64,000 bases of DNA from Pelomonas dachongensis (GCF_043555865.1 NZ_JBIGHY010000001.1:744001-808000), one strand, 5' to 3'. Counted from the first letter of the stretch, positions 25,724 to 35,271 are shown. Notes: generated from the letters alone by a model not told the origin. Translations and numbers: made by a program.

Positions 25724-28006
25724 GTGTCCCACGCTCCGCACCCCCCCGAACGCCACGACGACTGTTGCGCGCCCGCCGTGCCGGCGCCGCTGCGCCACAT
25801 CCCCATCCAGGTGGCCCCGGCCGCTGGCTGCTGCGGCAGCGGGCACGACCATCACCATGAGCACAGCCACGGCGAGCCGGCCGCACCCGTGCAGCCGGCG
25901 CCCGATGGCGCGCTGCTGCTGCGCATCCCGGCAATGGACTGCGCGGTGGAGGAGGCGCAGATCCGTCGCGTGCTGGAGCCGTTCGGCAGGGTGCAGCGGC
26001 TGCAGTTCGACCTGTCGGCACGCACGCTGGCGCTGGTGGCGCCGCAGGGCGACTGGCCGGCGCTGACGGCCGCCATCGCGCAGGCCGGCTTCGCGGCGAC
26101 CGCGCTGTCGGCACCGCCGTCGGCCGCCGACACGGCCCGCGCGCAGCGCACCGAGCTGTGGCGGCTGGGCGCGGCGCTGGGCGTCGCGCTGTCGGCCGAG
26201 CTGATGCACCTGCTGGGCGACCACACCGCGCTGTGGCAGATCGCCGGCATGGTCGTGGCGGCGCTGGCCATCGCGCTGTCGGGTCTGGCGGTGTTCCGCA
26301 AGGGCGTGGCGGCGCTGCTGCGCGGCCAGCTCAACATCAATGCGCTGATGAGCGTGGCCGTCATCGGCGCGTTCGCCATCGGCCAGTGGCCCGAGGCGGC
26401 CATGGTGATGGCGCTGTACGCGCTGGCCGAGCTGATCGAGGCGCACTCGGTGGAGCGCGCGCGCAATGCCATCGCCGGGCTGCTGGCGCTGTCGCCGTTG
26501 CAGGCCGAGGTGCGCCAGGCCGATGGCCGCTGGGCGCTGCAGGAAGCCAGCGGGGTGCCGGTCGGCGCGACGGTGCGCGTGAAGCCGGGCGAGCGGCTGG
26601 CACTGGACGGCCGCGTGACGGCCGGGCAGAGTGCAGTCGACCAGTCGCCGGTGACGGGCGAGAGCATCCCGGTCGACAAGGCGGCGGGTGACGAGGTGTT
26701 TGCAGGCACTATCAACCAGGGCGGCGGGCTGGAGTTCGAGGTCACTCATGCGGCCACTGACACGGTGCTGGCGCGCATCATCCATGCCGTCGAGGCGGCG
26801 CAGGGCCAGCGCGCACCGATGCAGCGCTTCGTCGATCGCTTCGCCGCCATCTACACGCCGGCCGTGTTCGTCATCGCGCTGGCCGTGGCAGTGCTGCCGC
26901 CGCTGCTGCTGGGCTGGGCCTGGCTGGACGCGGTCTACAAGGCGCTGGTGCTGCTGGTCATCGCCTGCCCGTGCGCGCTGGTGATCTCCACGCCGGTGAC
27001 CATCGTCAGCGGCCTGTCGGCCGCCGCGCGGCGCGGCATTCTCATCAAGGGCGGCGTCTACCTGGAGCAGGCGCGCCTGCTGCGGGTCGTGGCACTCGAC
27101 AAGACCGGCACGCTGACCGAGGGCCGGCCGCAGCTGGTGGCGCACGAGCTGCTGGCGGGCACGGGGCCCGAGGCGCTGCAGGTCGCGCGCAGCCTGGCGG
27201 GGCGGTCGGACCACCCGGTCTCGCGCGCCGTGGCGGCCGGGCTGGACGCCGCCGAGCTGCGGGTCGACGACTTTGGCGCCGAGATGGGCCGGGGCGTGCG
27301 GGGGCGCGTCGCTGGGCGGGCCTACGTGCTGTGCAACCACCGCTGGCTGCATGAGCGCGGCCAGTGCACGCCGGCGCTGGAGGCGCTGATGCAGCAGCAC
27401 GAGCAGCAGGGCCGCACGCTGTCGGTACTGGCCAGCGAGGGCGAGGCGCTGGCGCTGTTTGCGGTGGCCGATGCGGTCAAGCCGAGCAGCCGCGCCGCCG
27501 TTGCCGAACTGCAGGCGCTGGGCGTGCGCACGGTCATGCTGACCGGCGACAACGCCGCCACAGCGCAGGCCATCGCGGCGCAGGTGGGCATCACCGAGGT
27601 GCGCGCGCAGCTGCTGCCTGAGGACAAGCAGCGCGCAATCGCCGAGCTGGGCGAGAAGGGAGATTCGGTCGCGATGGTGGGCGACGGCGTCAACGATTCG
27701 CCCAGCCTGGCCGCGGCGGCGGTGGGCTTCTCAATGGGCGCGGCCGGCACCGACATCGCCAAGGAGGCGGCCGACGTGCTGGTCATGAACGACGACCTGC
27801 GCCGCGTGCCCGAAACAATTCGGCTGTCGCGCAGGACCCATGCGGTGCTGTGGCAGAACATCGCGCTGGCGCTGGGCATCAAGGCGGTGTTCCTGGTGCT
27901 GACCGTGATGGGCAGCGCGACGATGTGGATGGCTGTGTTCGCCGACATGGGCGCCAGCCTGCTGGTGGTCTTCAACGGGCTGCGCCTGCTGCGCGGCGTG
28001 AAATGA
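25724..28006 (+). CDS. cadA: Heavy-metal P1B-type ATPase, CadA/ZntA-like
   Basis: Exports Cd(II), Zn(II) or Pb(II) across the inner membrane. The 760-aa protein begins with GTG and has a Cys/His-rich tail (DDCCAP, AAGCCGSGHDHHHEHSHG) in the first 50 residues, one HMA-like domain with MDCAVEE (about 65-130), the membrane CPC motif Cys415-Pro-Cys417, the phosphorylated Asp459 (DKTGTLTEG), SDHPVSRAV, and GDGVNDSPSLAAAAVGFSMG. The HMA site has a single Cys (MDC rather than CxxC), common in divalent-metal pumps. Divergent cadR sets its likely inducers. Confidence 0.94.
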   Translation: MSHAPHPPERHDDCCAPAVPAPLRHIPIQVAPAAGCCGSGHDHHHEHSHGEPAAPVQPAPDGALLLRIPAMDCAVEEAQIRRVLEPFGRVQRLQFDLSARTLALVAPQGDWPALTAAIAQAGFAATALSAPPSAADTARAQRTELWRLGAALGVALSAELMHLLGDHTALWQIAGMVVAALAIALSGLAVFRKGVAALLRGQLNINALMSVAVIGAFAIGQWPEAAMVMALYALAELIEAHSVERARNAIAGLLALSPLQAEVRQADGRWALQEASGVPVGATVRVKPGERLALDGRVTAGQSAVDQSPVTGESIPVDKAAGDEVFAGTINQGGGLEFEVTHAATDTVLARIIHAVEAAQGQRAPMQRFVDRFAAIYTPAVFVIALAVAVLPPLLLGWAWLDAVYKALVLLVIACPCALVISTPVTIVSGLSAAARRGILIKGGVYLEQARLLRVVALDKTGTLTEGRPQLVAHELLAGTGPEALQVARSLAGRSDHPVSRAVAAGLDAAELRVDDFGAEMGRGVRGRVAGRAYVLCNHRWLHERGQCTPALEALMQQHEQQGRTLSVLASEGEALALFAVADAVKPSSRAAVAELQALGVRTVMLTGDNAATAQAIAAQVGITEVRAQLLPEDKQRAIAELGEKGDSVAMVGDGVNDSPSLAAAAVGFSMGAAGTDIAKEAADVLVMNDDLRRVPETIRLSRRTHAVLWQNIALALGIKAVFLVLTVMGSATMWMAVFADMGASLLVVFNGLRLLRGVK

Positions 28007-28031
28007 AAAAAGCCCGGCGGCTGCCGGGCTT
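28005..28031 (-). terminator. Rho-independent terminator for the first TonB receptor gene
   Basis: AGCCCGG (28011-28017) pairs with CCGGGCT (28024-28030). Read on the minus strand, the hairpin is followed by six T. It overlaps the stop codon of cadA, so it may serve both converging genes. Confidence 0.8.
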
Positions 28032-28052
28032 GAAGGAAACAAGGGAGAGGGG

Positions 28053-30665
28053 TCAGAACTTGACGCTAAGACCCAGCTGGTAGGTCGTCTCGCCCGCGAA
28101 GGACCAGGCCGGGAAGCCGGCTTGCAGCGACGGACGCACCGCGGAGGCATTGCCCGCGCCGTACTGGATGTCCTTCTGCTTGGTCAGGTTCTGGGCTTCG
28201 AAGCTCAGGCGCAGCGTCTTGTTGATGTTCCAGCCCAGGCTCAGGTCCAGGCTGCCGGCGGCATCGTGCATGCGGTTGCCGTACCAGAACGGCGCCTCGC
28301 GGACCATGTACTTGGAGCGCCAGCTGTAGGCCAGGCGCGCCGAGTAGGCCTCGGTCTCGTAGTAACCCACGAGGTTGGCCGTGTGCTTGGACGATAGCGT
28401 GAACAGGTTCAGCTGGTCGTCGTAGCTGCTGGCCGGGGCGGTTGCGTCGGCGAACGTGTAGTTGGCCGTGACGCCCAGGCCGTTGCCGAAGCCGTGGTTG
28501 AGCTGCAGCTCCACGCCCTTGATCGTGCCGCCGCCGGCATTGACGAAGCGGCTGATCGTCCAGTTGTCCACGCCCGTGTCGGGGCTGACCACGCCGACCT
28601 TCTGGTTGGCGGTGGTGCGGGTGGTCACGAAGTTGTCGATCTTCTTGTAGAAGAACGCCGCGCCGACCAGGTTGCCGCGGCCGTAGTAGTGCTCCACGCC
28701 GATGTCGAACTGCTTGCTTTGCTGCGGCTTCAGCGTGGGCGTGCCGTAGGTGAAGCCGTCGTTGGACGGGTTGGTGTCGTCGAAGCCGCTCACCGACGCC
28801 AGGAACATGTTGGTGAAGTTCGGGCGCGTGATGGCCTTGGACGCAGCAAAGCGCAGCAGCGTGTCTTTGCTCAGGTCGTAGACCAGGTTCACGCTGGGCA
28901 GCACGTCGTTGTACGTCGACGACTGCGTTTCTTTGCGGGTGCTCCAGCCGTTGTTCTGGCCCACGTCGGTGGTCGGCGTGCCGTCGAACGCGTAGCCGCT
29001 GGCCGACGCCTGGGTGCGGATGTAGCGCAGGCCGAAGTTGCCGTGCAGCGCGTTGCGCTCGAACTCGAACATGCCGTACAGCGCGCTGTTCTTCTCCTTG
29101 ATCTGGCCGTAGGCGGAGCGGTCTTCCACCCAGCTCGTGATGTTGGCCGAGGCCAGCGCGAGCATTGCGCCGATGTTGGGCTTGGGCACGCTCCAGCCGC
29201 CCACCAGGTCCAGTGAGCCCTCGTACAGGCCGGCGGTGCTGCCAGTCACGGCCGTGGTGGCGTGGCGGCCGCGCTCGCCGGTGCGCGTGAAGGTGTGCTC
29301 GGTGGCGCGCAGCCCGGTCTTGAAGGCGGTCAGGCTGCCCCAGTCGAGGTCGATGCTCAGGTCCACCTGACCGAAGTTCTCCTTGTCGGAGTTCGGGCCG
29401 CGGCCGGAGGCCCAGCCTTCCGGCGCCGACGTGGCCGGCAGGTTGCCCACGCCGATGGTCTGGTTGCTCGACGGCTGGATGGAGATCTCCTTGCCGCGCG
29501 CGTCGATGGTGCCGGTCCACAGCGGCAGCGACGGCGTGCCCGTCACCGGCGCCCACTGGCCGTAGGCGAAATTGGTGGTCTGCTTGGTGCCGCCGTCGGC
29601 CTTGGTCGAGCCGGCGACGCCGGAGAGCTTGAAGCCGTCGCCCTTGTAGCTGCCGTCCAGCACGGCGCTGTCCGATGTCATGGCCGCCGAGCGCACCCAG
29701 TTCTGCAGGAAGGTGTTGTCGGTGGCCGGGTTGCCGACGCTGCGGGTGTGCAGCACGCACAGGCCGGCGGCGTTGGTCTGCTGGCAGGTGCCCGAGTTGC
29801 CGGTGAAGATGTAGTGGCTGGTGTTGGAGTTGTCGGCGTCCAGTTCCAGGCGCAGCAGGTTCAGGCCCAGGTCGAAGCCAGGTGCGGGGCGGGCCTGCAG
29901 CGTCACGTTGTAGGCGCGGCGCTCACGCTCCTGCACGAAGGTGGTGGGGGCCACGTCGCCGGACCAGCGCATGTCGGCCTCCACGCCACGGCGCAGGTAG
30001 TCGCCCTGCTCGAACGCGGCCGACACCAGCACGCCGAACGTGCGGTCCTGGTTGCGCCAGCTGTACAGGCCCGACGCCTCCTTGCTGGTGTCGCTGATCG
30101 TGCCCTTGCCGAACTTGATGCCGGCATAGGCGGTGTGCGCAGCCAGGTCCAGCGGGCGGCGCGTCTTGACGATGACGGTGCCGCCGATGCCGCCTTCGGT
30201 GATGTCGGCCTGCGAGGACTTGTAGACCTCCAGCCCGCCGATCATCTCCGGCGGCAGCAGCGAGTAGTTGAACGAGCGGTCGACGGCCTTTTGGTCGTAC
30301 CAGCCGGTCGAGGCCACGGTCTGACCGTTCAGCGTGGTGTAGGTCATCTGCGGGTCGGTGCCGCGGATGGACACGGCGGCGCCCTGGCCAAAGTCGCGCG
30401 CGACCGACACGCCGGGGATGCGGCCCAGCGTCTCGCCCACGTCGCTGTCGGGCAGCTTGCCCACATCCTCGGCCGAGATTGCGTCGACGATAGCGCTCGC
30501 GTTCTTCTTGATGTTCGCTGCGGTCTGCAGCGAGGCGCGGATGCCGGTGATGACGACCGCGTCCAGCTGCGCGGCGGGGGCGGCGTCCTGTGCCAGCGCC
30601 GCCAGCGGCGTGCCCAGCAATGTCAGCGACACGGCGGCCGCGATGGGGGTCAGCTTGACCTTCAT
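28053..30665 (-). CDS. TonB-dependent receptor (870 aa)
   Basis: Outer-membrane beta-barrel importer driven by TonB. It has a signal peptide (MKVKLTPIAAAVSLTLLGTPLAALA), a TonB-box-like LDAVVITG near residue 34, a plug domain (SAIVDAISAEDVGKLPDSDVGETLGRIPGVSV, GGIGGTVIVKTRRPLDL) and a barrel ending in the classic aromatic terminus QLGLSVKF. It belongs to the carbohydrate-type receptors common in Xanthomonas and Caulobacter. The GAGGAA ribosome binding site is 6 bases upstream. Its promoter region is conserved with that of the second receptor and carries two operator-like repeats also present at the GlcNAc operon, so chito-oligosaccharides are the best guess for its substrate. Confidence 0.93.
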   Translation of the reverse strand: MKVKLTPIAAAVSLTLLGTPLAALAQDAAPAAQLDAVVITGIRASLQTAANIKKNASAIVDAISAEDVGKLPDSDVGETLGRIPGVSVARDFGQGAAVSIRGTDPQMTYTTLNGQTVASTGWYDQKAVDRSFNYSLLPPEMIGGLEVYKSSQADITEGGIGGTVIVKTRRPLDLAAHTAYAGIKFGKGTISDTSKEASGLYSWRNQDRTFGVLVSAAFEQGDYLRRGVEADMRWSGDVAPTTFVQERERRAYNVTLQARPAPGFDLGLNLLRLELDADNSNTSHYIFTGNSGTCQQTNAAGLCVLHTRSVGNPATDNTFLQNWVRSAAMTSDSAVLDGSYKGDGFKLSGVAGSTKADGGTKQTTNFAYGQWAPVTGTPSLPLWTGTIDARGKEISIQPSSNQTIGVGNLPATSAPEGWASGRGPNSDKENFGQVDLSIDLDWGSLTAFKTGLRATEHTFTRTGERGRHATTAVTGSTAGLYEGSLDLVGGWSVPKPNIGAMLALASANITSWVEDRSAYGQIKEKNSALYGMFEFERNALHGNFGLRYIRTQASASGYAFDGTPTTDVGQNNGWSTRKETQSSTYNDVLPSVNLVYDLSKDTLLRFAASKAITRPNFTNMFLASVSGFDDTNPSNDGFTYGTPTLKPQQSKQFDIGVEHYYGRGNLVGAAFFYKKIDNFVTTRTTANQKVGVVSPDTGVDNWTISRFVNAGGGTIKGVELQLNHGFGNGLGVTANYTFADATAPASSYDDQLNLFTLSSKHTANLVGYYETEAYSARLAYSWRSKYMVREAPFWYGNRMHDAAGSLDLSLGWNINKTLRLSFEAQNLTKQKDIQYGAGNASAVRPSLQAGFPAWSFAGETTYQLGLSVKF

Positions 30666-30767
30666 GAAATTCCTCGTTGTGGCCTTGTTTGTCTGTGGCG
30701 GGCGGCGCGCCTGGCCGGCTGCGTACCGCCTTCAGTCCGGTTTTGGCGGCCTCTCACGGGCTTTCTA

Positions 30768-30784
30768 AAACCACTGCAATGCCA
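30768..30784 (-). promoter_or_regulatory. TGG-N8-TGG site, proximal, first TonB receptor promoter
   Basis: Minus-strand TGGCATTGCAGTGGTTT. It lies 32 bp (start to start) from the distal site and just downstream of a possible -10 (TATAGT on the minus strand, about 30783-30788). Confidence 0.55.
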
Positions 30785-30799
30785 CTATAGCGATCGACA

Positions 30800-30816
30800 A
30801 ATCCACTTTGCTACCA
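30800..30816 (-). promoter_or_regulatory. TGG-N8-TGG site, distal, first TonB receptor promoter
   Basis: Minus-strand TGGTAGCAAAGTGGATT. Its first 14 bases are identical to the distal site of the second receptor (35165-35181). It occupies the position where a -35 element would be expected. Confidence 0.55.
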
Positions 30817-31108
30817 ATTTGCGGTGGGTGATTTCCCGGGGTGGCTCAAGCTCTCACCTGTGCGGATGGGACCGGACCCCGGGCGCCACTGCTGTTGGCC
30901 GCTGAACTGGTATGGAAATGACGGCAGCCGGTTGTTGTTTGGGAGACACGGCGCGCACCAGGCTGCCGCATGGCCAGGGGCAACTGGACTGCATCTGGTG
31001 CAGGGTTTGGCCGGGGTCGGTCGCAGCCACTGCGGCCGGGACAATGGCGCCCGTGACACCGGTCGAAAGTTGGTTTGCAGCTCGCGCGGCAACCTTGAGG
31101 TCCCGCCC
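30817..31108. other. Upstream region of the cupin-like gene
   Basis: Divergent control region between the first TonB receptor and the cupin-like gene. A possible -10 (GACAAT, 31040-31045) lies about 65 bases before the cupin-like start, without a good -35. A single TGGTAT half-site at 30908-30913 has no proper partner. I see no gene here. Confidence 0.4.
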
Positions 31109-32125
31109 ATGCAGGCAATGAAGGAAATCGCGGGCATCACGCGCGAGCGGTTCGAGCGCGAGGTGGTGCCCGGCTACGAGCCGGTGGTGCTGCGCGGCGT
31201 CGTGGCGGCCTGGCCGCTGGTCGCGCAGGCGCACGCCGGGCTGGCGACGTGCCTGCAGTACCTGGTGGGCTTCGACGGTGGGCGGCCGGTGGATGCGCTG
31301 CTGGCCCGGCCCGATGCCACGCGTGCCTTCGGCTACAAACCCGATCTGCACGGCTTCAACTTCATGCGCGACCAGCGGCCGTTCGCGGCGCTGTTCGAGC
31401 AGCTCTGGCGCTACAGCCACTTCCCTGACCCGCCCAGCCTCGCCGTACAGAGCGCGCTGGTGCCCGAGGCGCTCCCGGGCCTGGAGCGCGCCAATGCACT
31501 GCCACTGCTGGACGCCGCCGTGGCGCCGCGCATCTGGATCGGCAACCGCGCGACCGTGCCGGCCCATTTCGACGACTCGCACAACATCGCCTGCGTGGCG
31601 GCGGGGCGGCGCCGTTTCACTCTGCTGCCGCCGGCCTGCGCGCCGCTGCTCTATCTGGGGCCGCCGGACCACGCGCCGACGCCGGCGCCGATGTCCGTCG
31701 TGCCCGACCTGCACCGGGCGGACCCGGTCCAGTTTCCCTTGCTCGCCGAGGCGCTGCAGCAGGCTGTCATCGCCGAGCTGGAGCCGGGTGACGCGGTCTA
31801 CATGCCGCCGCTGTGGTTCCATCAGGTCGAGGCGCTGGCGCCCCACCTGAACATCCTGGTGAACTACTGGTGGCGCCCCCTGGCGGCGCCGGGCCGGCCG
31901 GACGACCTCCACCTGGCCGCGATGCGCCTGGCCATGCTCGCGCTGCGCCACCTGCCGGACGGCGAGCGCGAGGGCTGGCGGGCGCTGTTCGGGCACTACG
32001 TGTTCGGCGCGCGGGGTGACGCGCTGGCGCATGTCCCGGAGGGGCAGCGCCACCTGTTGGGCGACGTGGGCGCGGCGCGGGACGCGGAGATCCGCGACGA
32101 CCTGGCGGGCCAGCTGAAGCGCTGA
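31109..32125 (+). CDS. Cupin-like domain protein (JmjC/cupin_8 type)
   Basis: A 338-aa cytoplasmic protein of the cupin_8 (JmjC-like) group, in which Fe(II)/2-oxoglutarate hydroxylases of proteins or small molecules are found. The metal site fits: His153-Phe-Asp155 (PAHFDDSHN) and His238 (PPLWFHQVEAL), followed by NILVNYWWRPL. The start at 31109 follows a gagg-type ribosome binding site; an ATG at 31118 is an alternative. It lies between two TonB receptor genes, on the opposite strand. Cupin-like genes are frequent companions of such receptors in Caulobacter and Xanthomonas sugar loci, but their substrate is unknown. Confidence 0.85.
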   Translation: MQAMKEIAGITRERFEREVVPGYEPVVLRGVVAAWPLVAQAHAGLATCLQYLVGFDGGRPVDALLARPDATRAFGYKPDLHGFNFMRDQRPFAALFEQLWRYSHFPDPPSLAVQSALVPEALPGLERANALPLLDAAVAPRIWIGNRATVPAHFDDSHNIACVAAGRRRFTLLPPACAPLLYLGPPDHAPTPAPMSVVPDLHRADPVQFPLLAEALQQAVIAELEPGDAVYMPPLWFHQVEALAPHLNILVNYWWRPLAAPGRPDDLHLAAMRLAMLALRHLPDGEREGWRALFGHYVFGARGDALAHVPEGQRHLLGDVGAARDAEIRDDLAGQLKR

Positions 32126-32218
32126 GCCGCGAGGCGCCGGGCCGCCCCGAGCAAGCGGCCCGCTGCCCCGGAGGCCGCCTGGTCGCGCCGGCGTTCAGCG
32201 CAGCGAGACCCGGCGGGG

Positions 32219-35029
32219 TCAGAACTTCAGGCGGGCGGTCAGGTAGTACTGGCTGCCGTTGCGGTAGATGGCGCGCGGCTGCAGCTCCGAGGCGTAGTAC
32301 TTCAGCTTGGGGTCGTTCAGGTTCTGACCGTCCAGGCTGACGCTGAAGTTGGCGTTGAACTTGTAGCCCAGCGAGGCGGACAGCACGCCCGTGCCCTTCT
32401 GGAAGTACTTCGTGCCTCGGTCGTTGCCGACGAAGATGTCGTCGGTGTAGCTGTAGTTCAGACGCGCCGAGAAGTGGTCGTTCTCGAAGAAGCCGCCCAG
32501 CGTGAACGAGTTTTTCACGTTGCCGCGCAGCACGTCGCCCGTGTCGTCCTCGCCATCGGCGTAGGTGTAGTTGGCCATCACGCCGAAGTTCGCGGCGATC
32601 GGCGTTTCGAACGCAAACTCCACGCCCTTGACGCTAGCCTTGCGGTTGGTGGGGCCCGTGACGAGGAAGTCCCGATTCACCAGCTGCGGGTTGCCGCCCA
32701 CCTGGTTGGTGTTCGTCAGCAGTGCCGGGTAGGTCGCGCGGAACGTGCCATCGGTGATGTAGCTGCTCATGTCCATCAGGAACGCGCCCGCCGAGACGAA
32801 CGCGCGCGGCGCGAAGTACCACTCGACGTTGGCGTCGAAGTTGGTCGAGCGGACCGGTTTCAGCGTCGGATTGCCCGCCGTGCCGCCGCCCACCACGTTG
32901 TTGTCCAGGAACATGCCCGTGGTGTTGAGCGCGGTGTAGCCGGACAGCGCGGTGTAGTCGGCCCGCGTCACGGTGCGGTTCACCGCCAGGCGTGCGACGA
33001 CGTCGCTGCGCACATCGATGCGCACGCTGGCGCTGGGCAGCCAGTCGGTGTAGGTCAGGTCAGACGTGGTGACGGTGTAGTTGCCGAACGCCGAGCCCGT
33101 GATGGCGGGCGTCTCGCCAGCCAGGCTGCCGCGAAACGAGCTGGACTTCTGCGTGGTGCGCACTGCGCGCAGGCCCACGTTGCCGCTCCAGCCCCGGCCC
33201 TCCAGCACGCCCTGGACGTAGGCCGCCGTCGAGTTTTCCTTCACCGCGTATTCCTGCTCTGCCCAGCGGCGCACCACCGGATCCCGGTTAGTCACGCGGC
33301 GGTTGTAGTCGGCCAGCGCGTCGGCGGTGATGAACGGGATGTTGGTGGGGAAGCCGCTGCCCAGCCCGCTGCCGAAGTTGGTCGGGTAGCTGCCGCCGAA
33401 GGCCGGCAGCGTGTAGAAGGAATTCTGCGGGGCGTCCACTGCGGTGCCGCCGGGGCCGGGCACCGAGCAGGCGCTGGGCATGCTCCAGTCGAACGCCGAC
33501 ACGCGGTAGGGCGTGCCCGTGGCGCAGCCGGGGCCCTGGGCCACGATGGGGTCGGTGTAGCGCTTGTGCTGGGCGCCGCGCACGCCGAACTTCAGGGTCT
33601 TCAGCATGCCGGCGTCGAGCTCGTACTCGCCGTCGACCTGTGCCCACGACTCCTTGTCGTGCACCACCACGTTCTGCGCGCCGAAGATCCAGTCGGCACG
33701 CGTCGTCGGGTTGGTGAAGTTGAACGACGGAGCGGTGTCCGTTCCATTGAGCGCGTAGCTGGCGCGCGAGCTGACGATGGCCAGTTCCACGACATCCTGA
33801 CTGATCGTCTTGCCCTTGCCGGTCGACGTGCCGGCGTTGGCCGTGAACGTCAGCGCGTCGTTGACCTTGAACCTGGAGTCCACGCTGACGAAGCCGGTTT
33901 CGGCCGAGGCCTTGCGGCTGATCATGTCGTAATAGCCGGCCGTCGACGGGGTGGCCCAGTTGAACGTGGCCTTGGTCAGCGTCTTGTTGCCGTTGCTGTC
34001 CGTCTTGACCTCGTAGTCCGAGATGGTCGCGGTGTTGAGCAAGCCGCCGCGAGGCGCCATCAGGTAGTTGCGGTTGTAGTTGTCCGCGTCCATCTCCGAA
34101 GAGAACGCCGTGAGCACCAGATCGAAGTTGCTGTTTGGCTTGATCTGCGCGCGGATCAGGCCGCCCTTGCGCTCACGCTCCTGCGTGAACAGGGCGGCAC
34201 CGATCAGGTCCGGCGTGAACACGCCGTTCAGATCCGGGCGCGCGGCCACCAAGGCCGGCGCGGTGGTCGCGTCGAGCTTGTTGATGTAGCCCAGCGCCTC
34301 CACGCCGTCGCGGCGCAGGCTGCGCTGCTCCGAGAAGGCCTGCACCATCACGCCGAAGGTGCCGGCTTCGTTGCGGAAGTTGAGCAGGGCGTTCAGCTGC
34401 GGGTCTGTCTTCTTCGGCAGATCGGCGTACACCGCGCCCACGCCCACTTCGGCGGTCAGAGTCTTGGTGAAGTCGAGCGGGCGACGGGTGATGATGTTCA
34501 CCGAACCGGCCGTGCCGCCTTCCACCAGTGACGCTTCGGAGCTCTTGCGCACCTCGACGCGGCTGACCAGTTCGGACGGCAGCAGCGAGAAGCTCACGCT
34601 GCGCCCGACGCCGGCGCCGGTCTGGTCCAGCACGAACCAGTCGCCGTTGGCGATGCCGTGACCGTCGACAAGCGTCTGGGTGAGGCTGGGGTTGGTGCCG
34701 CGAAGGCCGACGCGATCCCGCTCATCGAATCCGCCAGAGCCGCCGGCAGGGCTGTTGAGCACCGTCACGCCCGGGATGCGTGCCAGCGAGTCGGCCACGT
34801 TCTTGTCGGGCATCTTGCCGATGTCCTCCGCAGAAATGACGTCGATGTGCGCATCCGCGTTGCGTTTCACGCTAAGCGACTTCTCCTGCGACGCGCGGAT
34901 GCCGGTCACGACGACCGTCTCCAGCTGATTCTGGTTCGGCGTGGCGGCCTGCTGCGCCATGGCGACGCTGCTGGCGCCGAACAGGGCGATGAACACTGCC
35001 TGCGAGATGGGGGTCTGCTTGACCTTCAT
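32219..35029 (-). CDS. TonB-dependent receptor (936 aa)
   Basis: Second outer-membrane importer of the same class. The ATG at 35029 has an AGAGGAA ribosome binding site and gives the signal peptide MKVKQTPISQAVFIALFGASSVAMA; codons upstream are promoter. TonB-box-like LETVVVTGIRAS, plug (DVISAEDIGKMPDKNVADSLARIPGVTV, EGGTAGSVNIITRRPLDF) and barrel end YYLTARLKF are clear. The barrel is longer than in the first receptor and the coding sequences have diverged strongly, yet the promoters align without gaps. A glycan related to chitin is the likely ligand. Confidence 0.93.
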   Translation of the reverse strand: MKVKQTPISQAVFIALFGASSVAMAQQAATPNQNQLETVVVTGIRASQEKSLSVKRNADAHIDVISAEDIGKMPDKNVADSLARIPGVTVLNSPAGGSGGFDERDRVGLRGTNPSLTQTLVDGHGIANGDWFVLDQTGAGVGRSVSFSLLPSELVSRVEVRKSSEASLVEGGTAGSVNIITRRPLDFTKTLTAEVGVGAVYADLPKKTDPQLNALLNFRNEAGTFGVMVQAFSEQRSLRRDGVEALGYINKLDATTAPALVAARPDLNGVFTPDLIGAALFTQERERKGGLIRAQIKPNSNFDLVLTAFSSEMDADNYNRNYLMAPRGGLLNTATISDYEVKTDSNGNKTLTKATFNWATPSTAGYYDMISRKASAETGFVSVDSRFKVNDALTFTANAGTSTGKGKTISQDVVELAIVSSRASYALNGTDTAPSFNFTNPTTRADWIFGAQNVVVHDKESWAQVDGEYELDAGMLKTLKFGVRGAQHKRYTDPIVAQGPGCATGTPYRVSAFDWSMPSACSVPGPGGTAVDAPQNSFYTLPAFGGSYPTNFGSGLGSGFPTNIPFITADALADYNRRVTNRDPVVRRWAEQEYAVKENSTAAYVQGVLEGRGWSGNVGLRAVRTTQKSSSFRGSLAGETPAITGSAFGNYTVTTSDLTYTDWLPSASVRIDVRSDVVARLAVNRTVTRADYTALSGYTALNTTGMFLDNNVVGGGTAGNPTLKPVRSTNFDANVEWYFAPRAFVSAGAFLMDMSSYITDGTFRATYPALLTNTNQVGGNPQLVNRDFLVTGPTNRKASVKGVEFAFETPIAANFGVMANYTYADGEDDTGDVLRGNVKNSFTLGGFFENDHFSARLNYSYTDDIFVGNDRGTKYFQKGTGVLSASLGYKFNANFSVSLDGQNLNDPKLKYYASELQPRAIYRNGSQYYLTARLKF

Positions 35030-35132
35030 GAACGTTCCTCTTGTGGCCAATGAGTCGGATTGGATGCTGCTCGTCCGGATCGTTGAGATACCACCTTCAG
35101 TCCGATCTTGTCGGTCGGTCCGCAAAGCTCAA

Positions 35133-35149
35133 CAACCAGCGCAATGCCA
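35133..35149 (-). promoter_or_regulatory. TGG-N8-TGG site, proximal, second TonB receptor promoter
   Basis: Minus-strand TGGCATTGCGCTGGTTG. It corresponds base for base in position to 30768-30784 upstream of the first receptor. Confidence 0.55.
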
Positions 35150-35164
35150 ATTTAACTTTTGGCA

Positions 35165-35181
35165 ACGCCACTTTGCTACCA
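35165..35181 (-). promoter_or_regulatory. TGG-N8-TGG site, distal, second TonB receptor promoter
   Basis: Minus-strand TGGTAGCAAAGTGGCGT, 32 bp from the proximal site, the same spacing as at the first receptor. Confidence 0.55.
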
Positions 35182-35271
35182 ATTTGAACCGGGTGCTTTC
35201 CCGCATGCTGCTGCGAGGAGGGCGCCGCAGGCTTCGCACCCTCTATGTGGGTTCAATCAGCCAGCGCAAAT

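Noticed and set aside
30908..30924. TGGTAT half-site upstream of the cupin-like gene as another regulon member
   Set aside because: The second half reads TGACGG, and the neighbouring upstream TGG is 12 bp away, so it does not fit the 11-bp rule.
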